A stretch of DNA of 64,000 nt, taken from Yponomeuta sedellus (Eukaryota; Arthropoda; Insecta; Lepidoptera; Yponomeutidae). The position numbers and the translations under genes are program-made. Positions 45,301 to 57,300 of the stretch are shown piece after piece. Positions within the stretch are counted from its first letter, which is position 1. Every line of letters begins with the position of its first letter. The notes below the pieces were generated by a model that was given only the letters and a program-made list of their open reading frames with translations, was not told where the DNA came from and did no database searches. The DNA is taken from contig OW203727.1 in assembly GCA_934045075.1 (NCBI GenBank), positions 10,050,675 through 10,114,674 on the forward strand. Reading direction: 5' to 3'.

Positions 45301-48300
45301 CTGTTTAGCAAAGCAAAGTTTTAAAATAGATTTTTCTGTTGCTTTTAGGTCCTATATATAAAATATAATAAAAAAATATACTAAAATATTTTTTGGCATA
45401 ATGGAAGAGATATTTACCATTTAAGATTTGCTTGAAAAGAGAGTCAAGTAGCGGATTGGACACGAACGGATATGTTGATAACTCTAGTCTAGAAGGCACT
45501 AGAACAGTTGGGGTTTTCAACACCGAATATGTTAGTATCGAGGCTTTCAAAATGCTCTTGTCTTAAGCTTAAAGTAAAGACAAGAGCAATTCGTTCATCG
45601 TCAGATCGAAATGCTCTTCTCTTAGCCTCGGTTTCTAGTACACTAAGAAGCCGTTAATCTACTGTTAACAGCTGTCAGTTGATCAAAGTACATACAAAAA
45701 AAACATTTGACAGCTGTTAACAGTATATTAACAGATTGTTGAGAAACTGGGGGATAACCTTATGGTCTGTTTATGAAGTGAGCAAAAAAATCCCAATAGT
45801 ATTCATAAAAATAAAACCACTAACCGTCATAAACAACGGGGTAAATACCATTGTAAAAGCACAACTTATTTGCTACAAATGGATCCTTAGTAATGGCAAC
45901 AATGCCAGCTTCTGGGGACAAGCTGGCGAGGCTGATGGCCGCGCGGCCGGTCGACGAGATGAGGAATATGGCCATGGCACCGTATAATTTAGAAGCCAGA
46001 ACGCACGACATCGAGGCTGCTTCCGCTGCGTTTACGGGCATCTTAACCTGTTGAAAAATCACCCTTAAAGGAGATATTTTTTTTGTATGGAGCATGGGCC
46101 CACAAAAAATTGTGGCGTATAGAAATGACACATATAACGGTTCGGTGGAATAGGGGCTGTACTTGATGGCATTTTTTTCTATTTTTGAAAATAAGGAAAA
46201 ACAACGCTCAGTTCGAGACAAATTGAACTATAAATTATAAATGACACTCCAACTACTCCTGTCAGTGTCAGTGAAACGTCAAGGTATAACCATTTTAGCA
46301 AAAATCTTAAAAACACAATGAAATTATTTTTACTGAAATCTCAATTCCCTAAAACAAATAATAGTAAGTATATTTAAAAACCTATAATTTCACCCATGCC
46401 GGGATTCGAACCCGCAACCTCTGGCTATCCGTGCCAGAGGTTGCGGGTTCGAATCCCGGCATGGGTGAAATTTTTAGCCTCTAAATAGGTTTTTAAATTT
46501 GTCCTTAGCACGGGTTAGTGCATTAAAAATAGTATAGCACGGGTTAGTGCATTATAATAGTATATTTCATTACAATGCGGAAAGGCTGTCATTGCAAAGA
46601 GTTCGCGAGGGTTGACAGTCGGAACAAGTTGCAATGACGGTTCCGCACGTGTACTAAACGACTATTTCTAATACAGTTGCGAATAAATGAAGCAATTTAA
46701 TAAAGAAAAAATATTTGGAAAATGGCGCCAACCGTAAAAGAATATAAGCAGAATTTTTTTTTTCTTCACCCATTCTGGTAGGTAAAGGGCAAAAAACTAT
46801 GCCCATACAGCCAGCCTTCAGTAGGATTTTTTTTATTGGTATGAAATGAAAATGAAATTTAATGAGATGAAATGAAATGAAACCTAACCTAACTCATTCA
46901 ATCAAATCATTAAATCTGATATTGGAACAAATTAGTAGCTTCTTTTTATAAATATACGTATTTGCATGAATCATAAAAACTTCTTTGATTTTTTTTAGTA
47001 AAAACTTCATGGCTGGTTTTTCTTTTTAATAGACATTATTTTGACATTTGGGAAAGAGAACGCACTAGTGCGGGAAAGGTAAAAAAAACCACGAGTGTGT
47101 AATAGCCCACATCCCGCACGCTATACGTCCCTGCAATACGCCACTTTTTGAGCAACTGTATTAAAAAAGTACATAAAACATGATCTAAACATAATCTTCT
47201 CATTGAAATGATTGATTTTGTTTTTTATAACCTATGATCTGGTTTTAATAGTTATCTACGCCTTGACTTTAAAAAGAAGGAATGTCGTGGTATTACATCG
47301 CATTTTAAAAATTTATTTTATGATTCCCGTTTCATTTAAACGTAATCTTTTGTGTAATTGTCTAAAAAAATAAGTTATTAATTTAGGGAGTAAGGTCATC
47401 ATTATACGCTACCGTTGCTACTGGGCCCAAAAAAATATGTCTCCTATAATATAATCTGACTTTGTAGAGGAGTTTCCACTCGAACCCCTAAGGACCAGAC
47501 TAGCTAGCATTTTTTGGGTCAGACTTGGATTATCTAAGTTGTGTTTCTTTTGTTATTTTGGAGCATCTAACGAGAAGGAAAATATTGTAAAGAAACCCGA
47601 GGCTTGGTTGGCTCCGAACGTAATGAAAACAATGTCTTTCCTATGGATGAGACCAACGAAGCTCAAAGTATTGTGTAGGAGTAGGCAAGTTTACTTTGAT
47701 TAAAATACAATATGTAAGTTATTGGTCAACAGTTGTAATAAGTCAATTGGAAATCACTCTACTGATTCCCACAATACACGTTATGCCTAGTGTAAGGATA
47801 ATTGTTATCATTACTTCAAAATCGAGTAACTTTGCATTGTACCACATCTATCTGCTTGGAATTTCACATAGAAAGAATTAGAATAATTTTTGAATTTTAT
47901 TTATTTGATATCTTATAGCAGTACCGTAAAGTAAAGGAAAACATCGCGAAGAAACCGGAGTGCCTGAGGGAGTTAGTGCATTACTTGTCACTTTCGCTAA
48001 TTCGTCACTATCGTTAATTCGTCACTTTCCCGATTCGTCAATTTCTTAAAAATATTTATTTCGCCAACATCTCTAACTCGTCACTTTACCTGATTCGTCA
48101 ATGTACAGTCAAACTCATAAAAGCGAAGAAATGTATAATAGTATAGGTATAAGTAGGTACAGCGGTCATATTTTTTTTTGTTAGTGTTTATTTTTGCTTC
48201 ACGCCCATATTCCCCTCATGGAAGTAAGCAGAGAAACCCACTAAGGTAGATGCTCACGTTTTACCAGGCATATTCAATTAAATTCAAACATTTTATTGCA

Positions 48301-51300
48301 GATATCATATTGTTAGTATGCAAAAAGGTATAGGCCTAATTGACGTCTACTTTCCGGTCAGTTCAATTTCTTTTCTTTTCGTATTCTTGACACATTCCAA
48401 ATATTTGTTGACAATTATTTAACAAAAAATAATATACTTAGTTTCAGTTGTAAAATGAGAGGCACTGCATGCAGATTTCAGAACTAGACAAACAGGCATA
48501 ATGTTCCTAATAATAATAGGACACGGCGGTCGATTACTTTGGATAAACGTATCATAAGTTTGGTATCTACTTTTATGATTATTGACATTTTTGAGCTACA
48601 TGGACGTACTGAAATCTGAGATTGCTTATCAAAATTATCTCTCATTAATACACTAAGAAACAATAAACGCATCCATTAATATGTCTTACTTATTTTCTTT
48701 TGGGTTTAAAAATAAATAAATTATAACTAAGGTTTTCTGGCATAAAATCTTCAAATCATAAGTCATAACCACGTCATAACACTCCAATTGATCAACCTCA
48801 TCAGAGCTTGACTGTACAAAAGAAAACAACAATTGACGAATCAGGGAAAGTGACAAATTAGGGATATTTACGAGTTAAAGATTCTTAATAAATTGACGAA
48901 TCGGGAAAGTGACGAATTAACAATAGTGACGAATTAGCGAAAGTGACAAGTAATGCACTAACTCGCCTGAGGTATTCACGTATCTCAGCACTTGAAATTA
49001 CCATTCGCGGAGGTGAAGTTCATACTATTTCTCTAAGAGAAGGCATGTTCACTGCAGTGGACATAAAAGAACTGTCTGAAGCGTTACCTCTTCGTGCAGT
49101 CTCCAAAAATCGTGCTTTGCAGAAAGAGGCTCCAGAGTTTTAGTGAAATCATCGAGTATAGTCAATGCTTTGCTCAGGCTAGTAGGGTTGACAAAATTCT
49201 TTATGATGACACCGGCTCCATCAAGAAAAGCGTTCGTTATATCTGATATATCTTTGAGGGCGATACGTCCAGCATTCATGGTCTCGTCCAAAATATTTCC
49301 GGACACGAAAAAAGGTTTTCCAGCCTAAAACATTTTTAGCTTACAGAAATACATGTAAATAATCAGGGATTATTGAAAATATGTAAATATAAAGTATTGA
49401 AATGTATAACTATGAATGAACATCCCAAGTCAGTAAATATACTTTAGAACAATAGAAAGTCAGGAGGTTAGATGTTTTAAAAACGCCTCGCTCATGCGCA
49501 GAAGTAGGTCCAGCAACAGTAACAGTACACACAGCCTTAGACCCTGTCTGAAAAATTTTATACTCTAATTCTACGAGCATTCTTTCTCTGAGAGAAGACT
49601 TGTGCCCTACAGTGGAATACAGGCTATAAGTTAGGCCTGTAGTATATGTGTTACATAAAAAATATTTTGCAGCACTAGATAGCAAAGATAATTTGTTCTT
49701 ATCCAATTTATTCTCGTGCAGTAGACGACGCTGGCTTTTCTGTATTAAGTTAGGATTATTTTATGTTTGAGCCATTATTGGTAAGAAAATATAAGACGAA
49801 TTAAAAATAAATGTATATTTTTTCGTGAGCGTCGCAAATTATTAAAATACAATGGAACCGAAAAGGTAGGTAATTTCAGGATATGTCCAGGAAAAGGAAG
49901 GACTAGACTAGTATCTAGTCTCTACCTTCTTCTCCGGGATGCAGGCGTGATCTTATGTATATTTTAAATACCTGTTTACATAAGGCTGTAATATGCCACT
50001 GTATAGCGGGCATCTTATGAATATCGAGAATTTCATAAGCGATGCATTCTCTCGCTAATATTATACCATCTGCTTCCTGTAATTTGAATAATTATAATGG
50101 GTTATTTTTAAAAAAAGATAAAGTTTTGGCTCCCGTGGTGGAGTATGGCCTAATCTTCCTGCGATACAAGAAGACGATGCACCCGTGCCCCAGCAGTGGG
50201 GACATACAACGGCTGATAACTATAATTAAGTTCTAAGAGGCAAATAAAGGCTATTTTATTTTAAGTTATTTTTATAATGAAGTTAAAATAAGGTTTGTTG
50301 CAGTTTATCTACTTTGTGCGATAAATGCTTAAAATGGCGATTCCCTTCATTGTTTTCAGGAGGTTACTTCATTGATATCGTACCTTTTGTAAGCGCAATT
50401 TAATAAAACTATGAAGACCATAAATTTCGAGAAACATAAATCGCAGACAATACTAAAAAAAAAGTTTAATTAAAATACACCAATACAGCAAAAACCCAGT
50501 CAAGAGTTTCAGGATTTTTGCTGTATTAGTGGGGTACGAGCATGTGCTAGAGAATCGGCATATTATTCAATTTATACATACTTTTACAATTTTTTCAGCA
50601 TTCTCCAACCCTTCTTGCTCACAAATTGCAGCTAATATCAAAGGTCTGTGTCCGTTTTCATATTCCAACATTTTCCGAACTTTCCTTATGGTTGCCGGGT
50701 AACGGATATAATTTATAGTAACTACGTCCAACTGAAATTTGTTGATGAATTGTATTCCACTAGCTGGTTATTACTACTAGCTAATCTGGTAAACGCTCGA
50801 CAAACGGAAGCGCTCGTGGTCTAGTCAGACCGAGTGATTGGAATCAATCACTTGAGTTAAGCAACAACAGGCGCGGTCAGGTGCAGGATGGGTGACCGTC
50901 CCGTGGCTACCACTAGTGGCATTTTTCCGAGCGCTTCCGTGCTTCACAAGGCACGTGAAGCCGGTGGTGCCGGCTGTCATGTAATGACAGTCGTTAAGCC
51001 ATGTCAGAGGCCTTATGGGCGGCTTGATAACTTCTGACCGTAAGGCCCGCCACTGCCTTACAATCCTCTGCTGCCTTCGGGCCGTGTTGTAGTGGAGAAA
51101 AAGCCAGCGGGAAAAAACTCCACTCTGACCATGTTTTCTCAAGTCATCTTAAACCGAATATTGAAATTGAAAAATGGTTTGATTGTAAATACATAAGTTG
51201 CCACATTATAATGTATGTGCATGTATGTGCTTGTATGTAAATATTATATTATGTTATGTTATAACATTTCAGGATTGCCATTAATAACTTTAAATGTCAA

Positions 51301-54300
51301 AGCATTAGTTAAATGTCTTAGAACACTAGGGAAAACATAAATGCTGACTCACGAACAGCACTCGTCCACGAGCATAACTAGCAGAGGAAGTCTAACTGTC
51401 TACTCTAAAGTGATCTAAATACATTGTTATTTCTACAATTCAATTCAATTCAAATTATTTATTTCAGACAATTAGTCCATATTTACATTTAACATTTTAA
51501 ATTATAACATACGAGTAATATTTGTGTCAGTAAAAGTCTTATAACTATGTTAATACAATACAATCAAGCAGGTTCTAAAGGAGTAATAAAAAACATTAAT
51601 TAAATAGGAAATTATTATTATTATACTGTATTGCACACGAAACATTTAACAGGACATTACACAAGAAATAACATGTACAAAGGCGAGCTTATCTCCGAAA
51701 GAGATTTCTTCCAGCAAACCTCAGAGAGTCGGAGAAGCAGTAAAAAGCGGGTCTATATACGTGTACAAAATATACTACACTAATACTGAATAACCTACCT
51801 AACTATGAAATAAATAAATGAACTACATAAATATATAGCTCAATGTTACGACAGAGATAGATAATGCTCTTTCAACCGCTTCTTAAATGTACTAACAGTA
51901 GGACTAGCGCATATCTTACCATATTGTCTAAATTACCTTAAACTCCTTAGCAAACTCAAGTAGTGTCAGATCCCTGACGGAGAGAGGTCGTCTCGCGTGC
52001 TTCAAGCCTCGAATGCTAACATAACAATTAGGCTCCAAGTATCCTTCTACCAACACCTTGCAAATTATATTCTCAGCGTCTATTAATTTTGTACAAAATG
52101 TGATAATTTTTCCGCCATTGAGTGTAACTTCCATGCCAACTTTAATATTCTTCAATGTCATAGCGTCATCTACATAAATTATATCTTCCGTACAACTGTA
52201 CATGTAGGTTGTATCACTTGTCAATTGTATCTGGCTATCTTTTTTTATTAGTACTTCCGTATACTCTAAATTCTGTAACAATTAAGAATGTACAGATCAG
52301 TTAACCTGCCAACCTGCATCTATATAATGAGATGATTTATAGATCCTTCAGTGGCATCTTCACACACACTAGATAGGCGAAGGGACCACTCGGATGCAGC
52401 ACTACCTGTGACATGGTTTTATATGGTGTAGGCTTGCCCAGCACCTACACCGTTCTGACAACTTAATCAGCCTAGCCCACAGGAAAGACTGTAACGCAAC
52501 GTAATAAGAACTGGAACGACTTCAGGTGTGGTTTTATTTGTAGATTAGTAGTATAATATTTTAATAAAACAGAAAACTGGATAAAAACGGATAAACGGAG
52601 AAGCAGGTAAAAAAGTCAGATCTGGTCAAAGGGTAAAGTAGTAGTGATGAAAAATGAGGGAAATCGAAGAATGTGTGACGTAATTTAAATATTTGAAAAT
52701 GATAGATAGAAAAAGAAATGAAAATGGTGTGAAGAAAAGACTAGTCGATGCGTGCGGGAGCAAACCAAGCCGCGGGTTTCCTTACGATGTTTTTCTTCAC
52801 CGTTAGCGTGTGGTATTGCGACTAAAAATTCGCATTAATGTACTTAACTTTGAAATTAAACAAAGTCATTAGTACCTACATGCCCGCACTGGGGATCAAA
52901 CTTGGTCTCTCGCTTGCGAGTCCATTGATGTACCCACTGAGCTAAAACCGCTGTCAACGCTGTACAGATCAGTGAAGCATATCACATCACACTAATATTA
53001 TAAAGACGAAAGTTTGTGTGTATGTTTGTTACTTCTTCACGTCTAAACGGCTGGAGCAATTTTAATAAAATTGGGTAAGGAGTTAGCTGACACCCTAAAT
53101 AACATAACATTTACATCCAAGCACATACATTGCTTCTGGCCCCACACTAGGATACCCTGTGTCGTGGGAACCAGAAACAAAGACATCACAAACATGTAAT
53201 CAAACTGAGCTTTTTTTTTGTTCCCAGCCGGGATTCGAACCCGGGACCTCTTGCATGGTAGGCAGACGCGCTATCGCTACGCCACAGAGGTCATCACATT
53301 AACACAGGCTACGATTTACTGCGGGAAAATTTCTTATTCCCATGGGAAAATCGATAAAACGCGGGTAGCACTGTGGGGCACAGCCAGGAAATTATAAGCC
53401 TGAATAATTAGGAGCAAACGTAGGGCTTCAAGCGGCCAAAGACTGGTAGGCTGCCTCACGCAGAAGTTGCGTGAGCTCCAGCCAGGTTACTAGCAAGAGA
53501 TCGCGCAAGACAAAGACTTGTGGCAAGTTCTTGTAACAAAGAACAAGACACACTTCGGGTCGCTGAGCTAGCGGGATAAGTATATAATTAATAATAAATA
53601 AATAAAGCGAAGCGCTCGTGGCCTAGGCGAACCGAGTGATTGGAGTCAATCACTTGGGTTAAGCAACAACAGGCGAGGTCAGGTACAGGATGGGTGAGCG
53701 TCCCGTGACTAAGCTAGTGACATTTGTCCCAGCGCTTCCGTGCTTCGCAAGGCACGTTAAGCCGTTGGTGCCGGCTGTCATAGAATGGCAGTCGTTAAGC
53801 CATGTCACAGGCCTTATGGGCGGCTTGATAACTTCTGACAGTAATGCCCGCCATTGTCTTACAATCCTCCACCTACCCGGACTTGGCCCCCGTGGTGGAG
53901 TATGGCCTAACCTTCGTGCGATGCAGGAAGAGACCTGTGCCCTAGCAGTGGGGACAAACAAGGGTTGATAACGAAATAAATAAAATAAATATTCATTGAC
54001 ATATTACACAGATCTCGTTAGCCCTATACTAAGTAAAACTAAATTACTTGTGTTATAGGTGCTAACTCGACGATAGATTTAATACAATAAATACATAGAT
54101 AACATCCAAGACCCGAGAAAAACTAGAAAAGTTCGTTTTCTAGTTTGACCCGGCCGGGGATCGAACCCGAGACCTTCGCGTGTTACAGTCAGCGTGCAAA
54201 AACCACTGCGCCACCGAGGCCGTCTCAAAATACTAGAATAGTAATATTTTTCTGCTTACTTTACTGAAAGTTCCTGTTCTAATAGCAGCATTGGGTAAAT

Positions 54301-57300
54301 CTATAGATATGGCTATTGGCCAATAGCTTTTCGTATATTTTTCACAGCACAACTTGACAGCTGATTTGAGAACATCGAGCAGTTCTATTCTGTCTTCTCT
54401 GGTGATGTAGCCCATGCGGAATCGACATACGTGCAGGCCAGCTTCCATCATGTTTTGGAGATCAATGGGTGTTAGTCCCGCTGCACCTTATATTAGAATT
54501 AAGGTTGTTGAGGAACTTGTTATGAGGAAGGGGACGAAGAAGAGGAATATTTTAAAATCGATTTTGAGGAATAGCATGAGGATGACGAATCTGGCAGACT
54601 AAGAGAAAGAAAATGACGAGGAAGAGGATCCAGGAGCCTTCTCTCTCTCTCTCCCTCACACATTTTGTTTCAACAAAACTTTTAACTTTCCTTCCTATTA
54701 AATTCCTCTTAAAATATGAGGAATTTAATAGGAGGAAGTGGATGAGGAACCTCAAAAATATAAGGAAGTTCCTCATTTTGAGGAGAGTAAGAGGAGTCCT
54801 CATCAACCCTAAATAGAATAGGTTATTAGAGTAGCATATTAGAATAACTAGTATAGTGGCTAAGGAGATGATTTATACAGCGTCCAGTGGCATATTCACT
54901 AACAATAAATGGGTGAAGGGACCACTCGGATGCTGCAGTGCCTGGGATATGGTTTTAGTTGGTGTAGGCTTGCCCAAATGTTTTCCTTCACCGTTAGCAT
55001 GTGCTAGTGCGACTGCAAATTCACAAATGTACGTAACTTTGAAATTAAACAAAGTCATTGCTACATGCCCGCACTGGGGATCGAACCTGGGTCTCTCGTG
55101 CGTGTCAAAGTGAATCACAGGTATTGTGAAATCCAATGTTACATACATATATACATACATACATAACCTTACGCCTGTATCCCAGAGGGGTAGGCAGAGA
55201 CCAGGGACTGCCACTTGCCACGATCCTGACAGATCACCTTCGCTTCATCATCGTTCATAAGTCGTTGCATGCACGCCCGGTTCCGGGTACTTTTAAACGG
55301 AAACCGACTTGTTGAAAGTTGAATGAACATGACATTGAACCAATTTCGAAAAATGCGGAACCGCGTTAGTGCAAAGCGGAAAACGGATCTACTATCAGAA
55401 AAGCGGAAAAAAGCGGAAATGCGGTACATCTGGAAACACTGATTGGCTCTCAAAAAATGCGGAGGGAAATTTGAAAATTGAACAGTAGGATTTTTACTTT
55501 TAAATAATCGACGTTTTCAAAACAATTACAAGTGGCCAGTGTCTTATACATAATAATTTTTTTTCGGATAACTTTCTGAGTGGCCTGGTGCATACATAAC
55601 CTCACGCCTGTATTCCAGAGGGGTAGGCAGAGATCAGGGATTGCCACTTGCCACGATCCTGACAGATCACCTTCGCTTCATCAATGTTCATAAGTCGTTG
55701 CATGCACGCACGCCGGTTCCGGGTACTTTTTATCTTTCCCTTTGCAAATACATCCCCTATTTGGTAGATGTAAGTCCGTCGGGGACGTCCCTTACCAGCC
55801 CTTCCCCTCACATTAACAATATATATTTGTTTCGTCACTCTTTCTTCCTTCATCCTCTCCACATGTCCAAACCAACGCAACATTCCTTTCTCAATTCTAG
55901 TCACTATATCCTCTTTCAGTCCACAACGTTCTCTAATCAGACTATTGCGTATCCTGTCATTCAAAGTAACACTACACATACTTCTCAAGGACCTCATTTC
56001 AACAGCATTAATTCTACTTTCTTGCTTTTTTTGCCACACCCAAGTATCGCTACCATACATAAGTGTTGGGACCAGCACGCCACTATGAATAGCCAATCTA
56101 GCTCTTTTGGAGATGTTTCGGCTGCACACAATGGAGTGCAAGGCATCGTTTACACAATTTTCCGCTTTAACTCTTTTTTAGGGTTCCGTACCTCAAAAGG
56201 AAAAAACGGAACCCTTATAGGATCACTTTGTTGTCCGTCTGTCCGTCCGTCCGTCCGTCTGTCAAGACCCTTTTTCTCAGGAACGCGTGGAGGTATGAAG
56301 CTGAAATTTATATCAATTACTCAAGTCTACTGTCCCTTGAAGCTGTGAAAAAATCAAACTTCTAAGCCAACGCAATCAAAAGATACAGCCGTTTATGCCG
56401 CAAATTTTCGACACTTGCAAGGGAATCAAAACCTACAGGGTGCTTCCCGTGAACTCAGAATCTTGAAATTTGGTACGAAGCAACGTCTTATAGTATAGAT
56501 AAAGGAAAAATTACGAAAACCATAAATTTTTAGTTACATCACATATTATATATTTTTTTAATAATTTTAAACTTACTACCCATTTCCTCATAAACGCGTG
56601 GAGGTATTAAATTGAAATTCATACCTAATACTCAGGTCTATAATACAGGTTTGTACGGAACCCTTGGTGCGCGAGTCTGACTCGCACTTGGCCGGTTTTC
56701 TATATCACTTTCACACTTTCCATCTCTCGTAAACAGACTCCCCAAATAGACAAATTCTTTTACTTGTTCCACTCTTTCGCCTCTAATCGTTATCTTGCAC
56801 TCAATCATTTCATCACCTTTTTCAAAGACCAGTACTTTCGTCTTACTCACATTCATGTTCATACCTTTCCTTTAAAAAGCCTCATCCATTACCGTGACTT
56901 GTGTCTGCAAATCTTCGACCGACGATGCAAACAACACTTGATCATCGGCGTACAACAAGCATTTCACAAGTAGCTCACCCATCTTTATCCCACATTCATT
57001 CTCTTTCAGATCAGTCAGGCAACATCCCCTGTCTCACACCCTTGCGGATGCTAAACCAGTCAGTATACGCCCCATTTATTCTAACGCAAGCCCTGGAGTC
57101 TTGATAGAGACTTCAGAGCTCGCAGCAAGATGCTGTCCACCCCATACACAGACAGTGACGACCACAAGTCATTCCTCAATTTCAATGTTACAATTTCCAT
57201 AAAAAAAAGCGTAGCTCAGTGTCGTGGCATTTTCTCATACAAGAATCGAACAGAAGAGACAACCCCTAATTATAAATCATCACACATATATAACTACACT

